Assembly (NCBI RefSeq): GCF_011759375.1
Contig: NZ_JAARML010000009.1
Location: forward strand, 124,001-188,000
DNA length: 64,000 bases
Source of the DNA: Paraflavitalea devenefica
GTDB lineage: Bacteria > Bacteroidota > Bacteroidia > Chitinophagales > Chitinophagaceae
Direction: 5' to 3'
A model generated the notes under the pieces. That model had not been told where the DNA came from. It was given only the letters and a program-made list of their open reading frames with translations, and searched no databases. Positions 7,650 through 16,480 of the stretch are shown piece after piece. Position numbers and translations under genes: made by a program. The first letter of the stretch is position 1, and the number at the start of each line of letters is the position of its first letter.

Positions 7650-9125
7650 TTAACGTTGACCGTATTCAATTTCATCATTGGGAAGGGGGAACACAAAGAT
7701 TGCCTGGCTGGCCGGTATGGATGATCCGGACGCACCGACAATGTTTTTGTTGAGCCGCTTGTACATGTAAAAGACCTGCCCTTCGCCATAGAACTCTTTA
7801 CGTGCTTCTTTGATGAGCTCATTCAGGAACTGCTCTTTGGAGGTTGCATTCAGCGATGTGCCAATGCCCCTGTTGAAGCGAACTGTATTGAAGTACTCAA
7901 GCGCCTTTGCCTGGTCTGCATCCCAGGTGCATTCAGCAGCTATATAATATAGCTCGCTTAAACGCAAAGCGGGCGCTACGAGCGGGTGAAGGTTTTCTTC
8001 TCCATCGCGCAGGTATTTCTGTAGCTCCAGGCGGCTGCCGGAAACATCCATGACCAGTTTGAACCATTGTTTGAAGCGGTGGTCTTCGGCGCCTACGCTG
8101 CCGGATTCATATAAGTTGTTACCTGCATTGGCTTCGATGTACAAGGAGCTAAGGCTTGAACTATACCGGTCGGCATAGATCTGCGTGCTTCGGTTATTGA
8201 AGAGACAAAACACCAGCTCAGGATATAGTATCCTGTCCTTTTTCTTGGTATCAGCCGTAATGAAATCGGCCGTTTTTGTCCAGGGGAACTTTTTTGCATT
8301 GATGACTTCAAGGGCGCTGGCCAATGCCTGCTCTTTTTTGCCGGCATAGAGCGCTACCCTTGCCAGCATACCACATACGGCGTAGTAGTTCATTCTATGA
8401 CGCCTGTTTTGCAGGAAGAGCGAGGGGTTCCTTAATTCCCTTGTGGTAGTGTCGCCGGGATAACCCACGATGTAACCAGCCGTCACGATGGGATCAACGG
8501 GTTTCAACAGGTCCCTGGCACTGGTGAGGTCTTCTGTCATTTTGGTGAGCGCTTCTGTAACCGTAGACAAGGGAGTGGTTTTGTTGCTATAGCTGGCAAC
8601 ATAGGGAATGGCTTTGGCAGTGGGCTCTGTTCCAAAAGAAGGGCCAAATAAACGCAAGGCATCCAAATGCAGCCAGGCCCTGAGCCCTAATGCTTCTCCC
8701 TTGATAAGCGCATAGTTCAGTGGAGAAAGCACCGACCTGTTTTGGTCCAGTTTCTGCAACAGCAGGTTACAGTTGGCTATTGTATTGTACAATCCCATCC
8801 AGGCCAGGTCCTTCCGTGAAACGAATACGGGGTCCTTGTAGTTGTACAGGCTTGTTTGTTTGTATCCCCATTTGTCGTCCTGGAAGATGTAGTAGTTCTG
8901 CGCCAATACTTCCGGCAGGCCGGAAGTGAGTTCATAACCATACAGGTCTTGCCCGGTACAGCGGGTATATATACCATTAAGACTTTCCTGGAAACCTGCT
9001 TCTGTTTTGAACAGTTCGTCATCAGCCACTATCGACTCCGGCTGTACATCCAGCCATTTGTTGCAGGAAGCCAGTACCAGCGTGGTGAGTATTATCAGTA
9101 AGTATTGTTTTTGCATGTGCTGCAT
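7650..9125 (-). CDS. RagB/SusD family nutrient-binding outer-membrane lipoprotein
   Basis: The 491-residue product has a lipoprotein signal (LLIILTTLVLASCNKWLDVQP) and the characteristic N-terminal SusD signature CNKWLDVQPES..DELFKTEAGFQESLNGIYT. TPR-like helices follow, then the C-terminal SusD half with RLSELYYIAAEC, FNTVRFNRGI and KEFYGEGQVFYMYKRLN. Translation may start at 9125 or at the second ATG (9116); both precede the signal peptide. It begins two bases after the SusC stop, as expected for a coupled SusC-SusD pair, and captures ligand at the cell surface for delivery into the SusC barrel. Confidence 0.95.
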   Translation of the reverse strand: MQHMQKQYLLIILTTLVLASCNKWLDVQPESIVADDELFKTEAGFQESLNGIYTRCTGQDLYGYELTSGLPEVLAQNYYIFQDDKWGYKQTSLYNYKDPVFVSRKDLAWMGLYNTIANCNLLLQKLDQNRSVLSPLNYALIKGEALGLRAWLHLDALRLFGPSFGTEPTAKAIPYVASYSNKTTPLSTVTEALTKMTEDLTSARDLLKPVDPIVTAGYIVGYPGDTTTRELRNPSLFLQNRRHRMNYYAVCGMLARVALYAGKKEQALASALEVINAKKFPWTKTADFITADTKKKDRILYPELVFCLFNNRSTQIYADRYSSSLSSLYIEANAGNNLYESGSVGAEDHRFKQWFKLVMDVSGSRLELQKYLRDGEENLHPLVAPALRLSELYYIAAECTWDADQAKALEYFNTVRFNRGIGTSLNATSKEQFLNELIKEARKEFYGEGQVFYMYKRLNKNIVGASGSSIPASQAIFVFPLPNDEIEYGQR

Positions 9126-9127
9126 TT

Positions 9128-12100
9128 TTAAAAGCTTGTTTGAAGGGAGAAGGTGAGTGCGCGGGCGAAAGGATAATCCAACCCTCTTTCTATTTTCATG
9201 CTCGACCAGCGATACACATCATTGGCCGTTAATGATAGGCGCAGGTTTTTCATGGATAGCCTGTTACAAAAGGCTTTGGTGAAATCATACGAGAGGTACA
9301 CGGAGCTGAGCTCAAGTATGTTCTCTTTTTGTACAAAGCGATCAGATAACCAGGAAGTGCCCAGGTCGGCAATGTTCTTATAGAGCGCCTGGTCGCCGGG
9401 CTTTTTCCACCGTTGTTCCAGTACCCGTTTATCTACATTGTATCTTGGGTCGGCATTTTCTACCCTGTCTACCAGTGTCTGGTTGTATTCCTTTCCACCA
9501 AAGCGGGTATAGAACTGCACCTGCATCAGGAAACCTTTGTAGCCAACACTGCCGCCAAAGAACCCATCGGCAATGGGTGTATTATCGGCCACCGCCACGA
9601 TGTCTTTTACATTCCAGTCATAGGTATGTGTACCATCTTTTTTCACAAATATTTCCCGGCCATTTTCCGGATCAATGCCCAATGAGGGTACCGCATAGAT
9701 GGTGTTGAGTGATTGGCCTTCCTGGTAGCGAACGAGTGGAGCCCCTTTATAAGTATCGGACTGCTGCTGCTCATCAGCCTTATCATTGTAGGCCTTGAGG
9801 GCATTGGAAATTTTTACAATGGTATTTTTATTCCGGGCCATGTTCATGCTCAGGTTTACAAACCAGTCCCCCGCTTTGATCACATTGGCCTTTATATTGA
9901 GCTCAAAGCCTTCATTTTTCATATCGCCCAGGTTCTCTTTGTAGAATGGAAACCCGGTAGAGGGCGGCAATGTAATATCTGCCAGCAAACCGGTAGTGAG
10001 CTTATAGTAATACCGGGGAGAGATGAGGATCCTGTCTTTAAACAGACCCAGGTCTATACCTGCATCGTAACTCTTCGTACGCTGCCATTGCAGGGACGAG
10101 TTGCCATAGGTACTAACAACAGCTCCGATGCCGGTTGAATACCAGTCCCGGTAATAGTTAAAGGATGTTTCAGACAGGAAGGGTTCAAAGTTCACCGAAC
10201 CTGTTATACCCGTACTGGCCCTGAGCTTGAGCGTGCTGATAGCGCGATAGCGGAAGTTTTCTTCTTTGTGCACATTCCAGCCAATGCCTGCAGACCAGAA
10301 GGGGGCGATCTTATTATCGGTACCGAATTTGGAGGAGCCGTCGGCACGGATAGAAAGATCGAGCAGGTATTTATTTTTATAAGAATAGTTGCCACTTAAG
10401 AAAAGACCGATTAACCTTTCTTTATTGGAGAAGCTGGTAGGGGAAGCACCCTCTGCATATCCCTGTGCAAAGCTTACATCGGTAAACCGGTCATTGGGGA
10501 AACCAATGGCGGTGAAACTGGCAAATTCGTTGGAATAGGTCCTGATGTTGGCGCCCAGTGTGGTATTAAAGAAATGATTGCCCAGTTGCCTGTTGAACCC
10601 CAGTGTAAGGTTTCCGTCAACAGCCAGTTCATCCTGACCATCATAGGTATAGCTGCCGCGTTCATCGAGCTTATCGGCCGGATAAAAATAAAACCGGTTG
10701 GCCAGGGGGGAAATAAAAGTATTCCCGGTATGCTTACGCTTGGTGAGGCTGATGAGGCCACGCAACCGCAGTCCATAGGCAATGTTCCATTCACCGGAAA
10801 AAGCGTCTATGATCTCAAGATAGTTGGCTTTGTGAAAAGACTTCAGGGTAGCGTTGTATAAGGGGCTGAGCACTGTATTGGTCTGGAACTGGCCTGCCCC
10901 TGACTGGCGTGTATCAATGACCCAGTCATCTACCGCCTGCAGGATGCGCCCCAGGCTATCCGTTTTGGGATAGTAAGGATTCATTCTTACATAACTTCCA
11001 AAGTCTCCATAAGGTGATTCTTTGGCCTCTACCTGGGTTACGGTTAAAGTATTTTTGAACAGGAATTTGGTGCTGGGATTGTAGGAAAGGTCCATACCAA
11101 TACTATAGCGGTCCCTGGTGGAGCCTTTCATTACGCCGGGCTGCGCCTGGTAGCGCAGGTCTATACCATACCGTATGGAGGAATTGCCACCTTCGAGGTA
11201 GATGGAATGTTTCTGACCAATGGCTGTTCTTAGCGGTTGCGAAAGCCAATAGGTATTGACACCGCCTACTACATTTTTCTTTTTCTGATAGTATATGGCT
11301 TCCTGCTGATCGGCAGAACGGGTACCCACGGTTTCATATAATCCGGCCAGGCGTTCATATTCCAGTTTTTCTTCTCCATTCAGGAGATCATAATCTGTGA
11401 GATCGGGACCAGACACGGTGAAGTCGGCATTATAATACACCTGCAACTTACCGGCTTTGGGCGCCTTGGTGGTAATGACCACTACTCCATTGGCAGCGCG
11501 GGAACCATATACAGCCGTAGCGGCAGCATCTTTCAGGAGGGTAATGCTTTGGATGCGGGAGTTATCGAGGTCATATACTTTCTCCAAACTTACTTCGTAA
11601 CCATCGAGAATGAAGGTGGGCAGGTTTACATTGCCCTGCAGACTGGCCCTGCTTAGTATTTCGCCGGAGCCGCTGGGCAGGGCGGTTGATCCCCGCAGGT
11701 TGATGTTGGGCAAACGGTTGGGATTGGAACCTACGAGGTTGTTATCGGCTATGCGGAAAGAGGGATCAAATGCCTGGATACTTTGCAGGATGTTGACCGG
11801 GTTTACTTTTCTAAGCTCTTCACCCGATACCACTACTGCATTACCGGTGTAGCTTTCCTTGTTGATCATCTGGTAACCTGTGATGACCACATTGGCCAGG
11901 GGATCTTTATGAGCGCTTAACCGCAAGCGTATTTTCAGGTGTGCATCATTATTGATCCGTATGCTTTGGGTTTCATATCCTACATAACTGACCTCGAGTG
12001 TTTGCCCACGCTTTACCTGTACAGCAAACCCACCCTGCTTATCGCTGATCACCCCCACCTTAGAGCCCTTCACGGAGATATTGGCTCCCATGACCGGCTG

Positions 12101-12598
12101 GTTGGTGGAATCATCTATGATGTTGCCGGTTATTTTCAGGAGCGAATCGGGTAAGATATGGACCGGTTCTTCCCGTGGTTTTTCACTGATGACAATTGTT
12201 TTATTAATGATCCTGTAAGTAAGCGGCAGGTCTTTGAGACATTGGTCCAGCACCGCTTTCATGTCTGCATCCCGGGCCGTAATGGTTACCGGCCCCGCAT
12301 TGGCGAGCAGACGTGCGTTGTAGAAGAATACGTACCCGGTTTGCTTTTTGATCTGTGCAAATACTTTTTTGATGGGCACGTTTTCCTGGTTGATGCTCAC
12401 TTTCTGAGCATTGCCTGCGGCTGTTACATGCAAACAGCCGAGGAGAAGCAGGATAGCAGTTAATCTCATTACCCGGATGGATTTGGACTTTGCCGGCCGT
12501 CGTTTGCACACGGCTTTGCAAAGAATGGTAAAAATCATACTTTTAAGTAATTGGGTTAAACAATAACAGTCCTCAAGTTTGTTACACAGTTTGCCCAT
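9128..12598 (-). CDS. SusC/RagA TonB-linked outer-membrane receptor with STN domain
   Basis: A protein of about 1156 residues. The ATG at 12598 is preferred over a TTG at 12610; a second possible start is the Met of MRLTAILLLLGCLHVTA, which begins the signal peptide. Next come an STN domain (SINQENVPIKKVFAQIKKQTGYVFFYNARLL), a CarboxypepD_reg-like domain (ITGNIIDDSTNQPVMGANI), the plug (LRKVNPVNILQSIQAFDPSF, TLLKDAAATAVYGSRAANGVV) and a long beta-barrel ending in an aromatic C-terminus (ALTFSLQTSF). The STN domain is the segment that signals to FecR, and fecR and an ECF sigma gene lie directly upstream, so autoregulation by ligand is likely. The imported substrate is unknown. Confidence 0.95.
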   Translation of the reverse strand: MGKLCNKLEDCYCLTQLLKSMIFTILCKAVCKRRPAKSKSIRVMRLTAILLLLGCLHVTAAGNAQKVSINQENVPIKKVFAQIKKQTGYVFFYNARLLANAGPVTITARDADMKAVLDQCLKDLPLTYRIINKTIVISEKPREEPVHILPDSLLKITGNIIDDSTNQPVMGANISVKGSKVGVISDKQGGFAVQVKRGQTLEVSYVGYETQSIRINNDAHLKIRLRLSAHKDPLANVVITGYQMINKESYTGNAVVVSGEELRKVNPVNILQSIQAFDPSFRIADNNLVGSNPNRLPNINLRGSTALPSGSGEILSRASLQGNVNLPTFILDGYEVSLEKVYDLDNSRIQSITLLKDAAATAVYGSRAANGVVVITTKAPKAGKLQVYYNADFTVSGPDLTDYDLLNGEEKLEYERLAGLYETVGTRSADQQEAIYYQKKKNVVGGVNTYWLSQPLRTAIGQKHSIYLEGGNSSIRYGIDLRYQAQPGVMKGSTRDRYSIGMDLSYNPSTKFLFKNTLTVTQVEAKESPYGDFGSYVRMNPYYPKTDSLGRILQAVDDWVIDTRQSGAGQFQTNTVLSPLYNATLKSFHKANYLEIIDAFSGEWNIAYGLRLRGLISLTKRKHTGNTFISPLANRFYFYPADKLDERGSYTYDGQDELAVDGNLTLGFNRQLGNHFFNTTLGANIRTYSNEFASFTAIGFPNDRFTDVSFAQGYAEGASPTSFSNKERLIGLFLSGNYSYKNKYLLDLSIRADGSSKFGTDNKIAPFWSAGIGWNVHKEENFRYRAISTLKLRASTGITGSVNFEPFLSETSFNYYRDWYSTGIGAVVSTYGNSSLQWQRTKSYDAGIDLGLFKDRILISPRYYYKLTTGLLADITLPPSTGFPFYKENLGDMKNEGFELNIKANVIKAGDWFVNLSMNMARNKNTIVKISNALKAYNDKADEQQQSDTYKGAPLVRYQEGQSLNTIYAVPSLGIDPENGREIFVKKDGTHTYDWNVKDIVAVADNTPIADGFFGGSVGYKGFLMQVQFYTRFGGKEYNQTLVDRVENADPRYNVDKRVLEQRWKKPGDQALYKNIADLGTSWLSDRFVQKENILELSSVYLSYDFTKAFCNRLSMKNLRLSLTANDVYRWSSMKIERGLDYPFARALTFSLQTSF

Positions 12599-12601
12599 GC
12601 C

Positions 12602-12629
12602 GGCCGTCAACGTTGCACCGTTGGCGGCC
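12602..12629. promoter_or_regulatory. Stable hairpin immediately upstream of the susC start
   Basis: GGCCGTCAACG (12602-12612) and CGTTGGCGGCC (12619-12629) form an 11-bp stem with one G-T pair and a six-base loop. On the mRNA it ends four bases before the preferred ATG of the SusC gene, where it could hinder ribosome access. A T-run follows only on the plus strand, where no gene reads into it. Confidence 0.55.
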
Positions 12630-12764
12630 TTTTTATATGGACAACCTGTTTTTGATTATTCAGGGGCTATTGCATCAATGGTTCTACTTTTTTACCGAGG
12701 ATACAGGTTCGTTTTGGTTTATAGGCGTGGCAGCAATTATTGAGACAACTTAATGGGTTTGTAT

Positions 12765-13967
12765 TTATGGCATCACAATGATCTTCCGTCCTTCCGTCTT
12801 AAAATGAACAGCGCTGATCTCGAGTATTTTGAATACTTCCGCCAGGGTGCTGTTGCGTGGTATCTCTCCTTCAAATTTTTCGGCAGACACTGTTCCTTCG
12901 TACACTACTTCCACATCATACCAGCGGGCGATCTGCCGCATGACGGTCCTGATATCGGCCTGGTTGAATTGGAATTTGCCGTTTTTCCAGGCAATGGCTT
13001 CTTCGGTATCTATATCAGGAATTACACGAATGGAGGACGAATTATCACTTATTTGTGCCTGTTGACCGGGTTTCAGGATAGTTGAAGTCTGAGGTCTGAA
13101 GTCTGAGGTCTGACCTCCAGCTTCGATCTTCACGCTTCCTTCCAATAAGGTTGTTTTTATATTGGCTTCATCGTGATAGGCGTTGATGTTGAAATGGGTG
13201 CCGAGTACTTCAACGGCCCCCCCTGGGGGGCCCTGAAGGGGGGGAAGAAATACCTTAAAAGGTTGGCTGGGATTTTTGGCTACTTCGAAATAGGCTTCGC
13301 CAGTAAGTTCTACTGTTCGTTCTTTACCGCTGAAGGCGGCGGGGAAACGCAGCGAAGAAGCTGCATTGAGCCATACATGACTGCCATCGGGCAGGATGAT
13401 CTCATATTGTCCGCCCCTGGGTGTAGAGACGGTGTTATAAGCGATCTCGCCCTGACTTTCTCCGGTAGAGGGAGAATAAGCCAACCGGCCGCTATTTGTT
13501 TTTAGAATTTTTGTTGATCCTTGCTGGCTGAGCATGCCATTGGCTGCACTGTCTAATATAATGGTACTGCCATCGGCCAGGGTGAGTATGGCTTTATTAC
13601 CACCGGGCACAATGGGAACTGTGGTATTTGTTTTATTGATTGCAACAGGACCGGTTTGCGGAGAACGACTGAACCATAGCCAGGCGCCTGCACTGATAAG
13701 TAGCCCGATGGCTGCGGCAGCCTGCCATTTCATTTTGCGGTAAAAGGGGATTGAAGGTATGGTAGCCTGTGCAGGGTGCATCGCCTGCTGCAAGCGGTTC
13801 AACAGCTTCGCCTTCAGCGCTGTAGCTTCCTGTTCATCGGCTACCGGCCATTGCACTTCCTGTTCATTGGCAGCCTGGTACCAGGCCGTGAGTTCCTGCT
13901 CTTCCTCCGGGGAAGCAGTATTGCTTAGGTATTTATCAATTAAGGTAGCGAGCCGTTCGGAAGTCAT
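12765..13967 (-). CDS. FecR family anti-sigma factor (DUF4974 C-terminus)
   Basis: This 400-residue protein has an N-terminal cytoplasmic anti-sigma region (RLATLIDKYLSNTASPEEEQELTAWY), a membrane helix (about residues 83-100, AAAAIGLLISAGAWLWF), a FecR domain (TPRGGQYEIILPDGSHVWLNAASSLRFP, TVELTGEAYFEVAKNPSQPFKV, VEVLGTHFNINAY) and a DUF4974 end (FQFNQADIRTVMRQIARWYDVEVVYEG). It would hold the adjacent sigma factor until the SusC STN domain signals. Two short stretches depart from the family pattern, LPPLQGPPGGA and QTSDFRPQTS; both are encoded by repeat-like DNA (13215-13243 and 13084-13111) that seems to have inserted in frame. Confidence 0.93.
   Translation of the reverse strand: MTSERLATLIDKYLSNTASPEEEQELTAWYQAANEQEVQWPVADEQEATALKAKLLNRLQQAMHPAQATIPSIPFYRKMKWQAAAAIGLLISAGAWLWFSRSPQTGPVAINKTNTTVPIVPGGNKAILTLADGSTIILDSAANGMLSQQGSTKILKTNSGRLAYSPSTGESQGEIAYNTVSTPRGGQYEIILPDGSHVWLNAASSLRFPAAFSGKERTVELTGEAYFEVAKNPSQPFKVFLPPLQGPPGGAVEVLGTHFNINAYHDEANIKTTLLEGSVKIEAGGQTSDFRPQTSTILKPGQQAQISDNSSSIRVIPDIDTEEAIAWKNGKFQFNQADIRTVMRQIARWYDVEVVYEGTVSAEKFEGEIPRNSTLAEVFKILEISAVHFKTEGRKIIVMP
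13084..13111. repeat. Tandem 14-bp duplication inside fecR
   Basis: GAAGTCTGAGGTCT occurs twice head to tail without mismatch. Read on the minus strand it encodes the extra residues QTSDFRPQTS, absent from the usual FecR pattern between the two beta motifs. It looks like an intergenic-type repeat captured in frame. Confidence 0.75.
13215..13243. repeat. GC-rich palindromic repeat inside fecR
   Basis: GGCCCCCC and GGGGGGCC form a perfect 8-bp inverted repeat (13215-13222 and 13225-13232), followed by a further CCCTGAAGGGGG half-palindrome. It encodes LPPLQGPPGGA in the FecR domain just before VEVLGTHFNI, a point where family members normally have a short loop. Confidence 0.75.
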
Positions 13968-14048
13968 ACGTCAGTTATTGGTTACAGGGGCCATTGCACA
14001 GGCCGTACAACTATGTACCCATGAGTGGCGTTATACCCTGAGTGTATG

Positions 14049-14651
14049 TTATATTTTTTTTAAGAAAATATAGCAGGCCGCCGTACATTGAAGGAAGAAA
14101 TTGAAAAAGCGGTAGTTGCCCAGGTAATACCGGATGGTTTTGAGGGCTTTGGTGAGGTGGGATTCCACTGTTTTATGGGATAGCTGCAGGGTATCGGCTA
14201 TTTCTTTTGTAGAGAGCTGATGTTCCCGGCTGTAGGTGAATACGAGGCGGCATTTTTCGGGTAATCCGGCTACTACCCCATCGAGGTATTCTTTCAGGAA
14301 TTTGGCTTCAATGACCGCTTCATCGGGGGAGGCGGGTATTTCCAGGGGCTGACCTGCGAGCAGGGCTTTGCGCCTGTTTTCCCGGGCCAGGGTTTTGAAG
14401 ACGGTAAATTTTACAGCGGTGGCGAGGTAGGCTTCCAGCCGGTCAATGTCTGTTTCGTGCCGGCGTTTCCACAGGCTCATGAATACATCCTGTACGATCT
14501 CTTCAGCTACTTCTTTGTTGCGGGCGTGGTTATAACCAATAGCTAATAGCTTGTCCCAATAACGATTATAGATTTCGACAAAAGCCTCATCCTGATCATT
14601 ACGCAACATTGCTAACAACTGTTCGTCGCTATATGTGCTATTCAGAGCCAT
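14049..14651 (-). CDS. ECF-type RNA polymerase sigma-70 factor, Bacteroidetes family
   Basis: The 200-residue product has sigma region 2 (DEAFVEIYNRYWDKLLAIGYNHARNKEVAEEIVQDVFMSLWKRR) and sigma region 4 with its helix-turn-helix (GLPEKCRLVFTYSREHQLSTKEIADTLQLSHKTVESHLTKALKTIRYYL). The tail ends in a hydrophobic segment (FFNFFLQCTAACYIFLKKI), which is common in this group. It is 81 bases upstream of fecR on the same strand and presumably directs transcription of the SusC operon when released by FecR. Confidence 0.94.
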   Translation of the reverse strand: MALNSTYSDEQLLAMLRNDQDEAFVEIYNRYWDKLLAIGYNHARNKEVAEEIVQDVFMSLWKRRHETDIDRLEAYLATAVKFTVFKTLARENRRKALLAGQPLEIPASPDEAVIEAKFLKEYLDGVVAGLPEKCRLVFTYSREHQLSTKEIADTLQLSHKTVESHLTKALKTIRYYLGNYRFFNFFLQCTAACYIFLKKI

Positions 14652-15150
14652 TTGGAGATTGCGTGCTACGGGGCTGAAGGTAGTTAAAAATTGGTTTTTA
14701 ACAGTGCTGGTTCATTTTGGAGAATAGCCGGGAAGGCTGGAAGGTGGTAAGTTCCCGGCAAATTAATAGGCTGCTTTTTGGTTTTTTATGGTGTTTTTTG
14801 TAACTTCCATTTATATGAATAACAGCGGCTTATATTATCTTTCTGCTTCTCTCCTACCTGGTGGTGTTCAACTGCCTCTGGAGCAATTTCCGCGTCCCGC
14901 CTGCATTTGAGGGTTGTTTTCTTGCTACTGTCTTGCTATTGTCTTACTACTGGCTTGGTTCTGGCTTGCGACCAGGTAGGCTGATCTGTTGTGCATCTTG
15001 CCTGGACCTAAGGCGGAACCCCGGCTAATGGTTTCCGATGAATTACGCCTTTTTTCGGTGTGCAAAAAATACCGGTGCTTTGAGACAAAAAGTGCAAAAA
15101 ACGGACAAATCGGCCATTTGTGCAGGTTTGGACCGAAACGGGACATGCCC
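14652..15150. other. Intergenic region with an 11-bp periodic array
   Basis: About 500 bases between divergent genes. It carries the degenerate 11-bp array at 14920-14974, described separately. The only other open frame is a 31-codon stretch from the ATG at 14816, without support. The right part leads into the promoter of the next gene. Confidence 0.5.
14920..14974. repeat. Five-unit degenerate tandem array with strict 11-bp period
   Basis: Five consecutive 11-mers fill the stretch without gaps, for example TCTTGCTACTG, TCTTGCTATTG, TCTTACTACTG, then two GCTTG-starting units. On the minus strand the units read CAGTAGCAAGA with a TAG triplet kept in phase in the first three. It lies in a non-coding gap. 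A second array of the same period but different unit is at 42879-42977. Confidence 0.8.
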
Positions 15151-15151
15151 A

Positions 15152-15184
15152 TTTGGAAAGGGGGTATGCGGCGTTGTAAGTTTG
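15152..15184 (+). promoter_or_regulatory. Bacteroidota-type promoter of the 15201 gene
   Basis: TTTG (15152-15155) is separated by 21 bases from TAAGTTTG (15177-15184), a full match to the TAnnTTTG -7 consensus. The ATG follows 16 bases later, so the leader is very short. Confidence 0.7.
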
Positions 15185-15200
15185 GATAAAACCCAATCTT

Positions 15201-16106
15201 ATGGCAAAAGTGACCAGTTTAATTGAGCTCCGCGGAACGATTGCTGACCTGACGTTCCGCAAAACGGAGGATGGTATTATTGCAGGTATGAAACCTGGTC
15301 CTAGCAGGGAGAAGGTGCTGACGCATGAAAATTTCAAACGCACCCGGCGCAATGCGGCCGAGTTTCAACTGGCCATTCAAGAGGCAACCTTGTTGCGGCA
15401 TGCACTGGGCACGGCGCTGAATGGAAGAACGGGTTCTTCCCTGAACGGGCGTATGAATGGTTTGTTTTGCAGGGCCGCCCGGCAGGATGGTGTGAGTGAC
15501 CTGGGAAGTCGCCGGGCTTCGAAGGGAGATACCGGTTTGCTGCGTGGTTTTGATTTTAATAAGCAATTGTTGCTGGAGCAGGCGTTGCCTGTGCCATTGA
15601 TGCACCAACTGGATGAGGAGACGGGCGTCTGCCGGACGGAAGTGCCTTGTTTTATTGCGCGGAAGCGAAAAGGGTTTCCCGTTGAGGCTACGCATTTCCG
15701 TATCGTATCAGGGGTGGCAATGATTGATTTTATTCATGGACATTACAGGCAGGATGTGCAGCGGAGTGAGCTGTTGCCACTGCGTAAGAAAGCACCAGAA
15801 GGGATTTGTTTCGAGCACCGGCTGGAACCGGGCGCCGGAAAGGTGATGGTGCAGGTATTGGGCATGGAGTTTTATAAGGTGGTGGAGGGGAAAGAGGTTT
15901 TGGTAAAGGGCAGCGCCTTGCGGATCCTGGAGGCGGTGAGGGTGGAAGGCGAAGCTATGGGCACAAGTACCCAGCCGCACGAGGCCGAACTGCATACTTG
16001 CGCCAGTGAGAGGCAGCAAGGCAACGAGGGAGGGAAGAAAACACAAAATGTGGGGAGTTATTATGACATAATGCCGTTCTTTCGGGAGATGGTTTTGCTG
16101 GAGTGA
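15201..16106 (+). CDS. Hypothetical Bacteroidota protein
   Basis: This 301-residue soluble protein has no signal peptide or membrane segment. The N-terminus (TSLIELRGTIADLTFRKTEDG, then FKRTRRNAAEFQLAIQ and a basic region) resembles a recurrent Bacteroidota protein of unknown role whose start follows the pattern I-x-G-T-I-x-D-L-T-F-x-K. The middle (LRGFDFNKQLLLEQALPVPL, FPVEATHFRIVSGVAMIDF) and end show no known catalytic motif. A strong promoter lies just upstream and two tRNA genes follow. No function is assigned. Confidence 0.65.
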   Translation: MAKVTSLIELRGTIADLTFRKTEDGIIAGMKPGPSREKVLTHENFKRTRRNAAEFQLAIQEATLLRHALGTALNGRTGSSLNGRMNGLFCRAARQDGVSDLGSRRASKGDTGLLRGFDFNKQLLLEQALPVPLMHQLDEETGVCRTEVPCFIARKRKGFPVEATHFRIVSGVAMIDFIHGHYRQDVQRSELLPLRKKAPEGICFEHRLEPGAGKVMVQVLGMEFYKVVEGKEVLVKGSALRILEAVRVEGEAMGTSTQPHEAELHTCASERQQGNEGGKKTQNVGSYYDIMPFFREMVLLE

Positions 16107-16227
16107 ATGTTGGAATACTGTCATTTTCATAATGCATTCCGTTGCAATGGATTATTATTTCCGGGAGGAATAGTATTTGAATTTGCCATTTGAGATTTTC
16201 CTCTTATTTTTGCCGTCCCGAAAAAAA

Positions 16228-16318
16228 GGAGAGGTGCCTGAGTGGCCGAAAGGGCCGGTTTGCTAAACCGTTATACGAGCTTAAACTTGTATCGAGGGTT
16301 CGAATCCCTCCCTCTCCG
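16228..16318 (+). tRNA. tRNA-Ser(GCT)
   Basis: A seven-base acceptor stem GGAGAGG/CCTCTCC, a D-arm, an anticodon loop TTGCTAA giving GCT, a long variable arm (ACGAGC..), and a T-arm with GGTTCGAATCC are all present. The 91-nt length suits a class II serine tRNA. CCA is not encoded. Confidence 0.95.
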
Positions 16319-16400
16319 CTGAAGAACACGCCGTTTTCAGCACGGCAGTATCCGGTAAATGTAGTTTCTAAGTTGGTCCAAGCTGACAAAGAAACAGGAA

Positions 16401-16474
16401 CGGGAAGTAGCGCAGGCCGGTAGCGCACCTGGTTTGGGACCAGGGGGTCGCAGGTTCGAATCCTGTCTTCCCGA
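16401..16474 (+). tRNA. tRNA-Pro(TGG)
   Basis: The acceptor stem CGGGAAG/CTTCCCG, the anticodon loop TTTGGGA giving TGG, and the T-arm GCAGGTTCGAATCCTGT are intact. The 3' end is the left boundary of an accessory island: an exact 25-bp copy recurs at 29742-29766. Confidence 0.95.
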
Positions 16475-16480
16475 CTGAAA
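16456..16480 (+). repeat. Candidate attL: 25-bp direct repeat at the tRNA-Pro 3' end
   Basis: The sequence beginning TCGAATCCTGTCTTCCCGAC, continuing five bases, is found again without mismatch at 29742-29766. Overlap with the 3' end of a tRNA is the classic attachment site of integrative elements. Confidence 0.75.

Noticed and set aside
12600..12636. The hairpin plus T-run before susC taken as a terminator
   Set aside because: The T-run follows only on the plus strand, where no gene is transcribed into it; on the operon strand A bases precede the stem.
14816..14911. A 31-codon frame upstream of the 11-bp array
   Set aside because: Too short, without promoter or family pattern.
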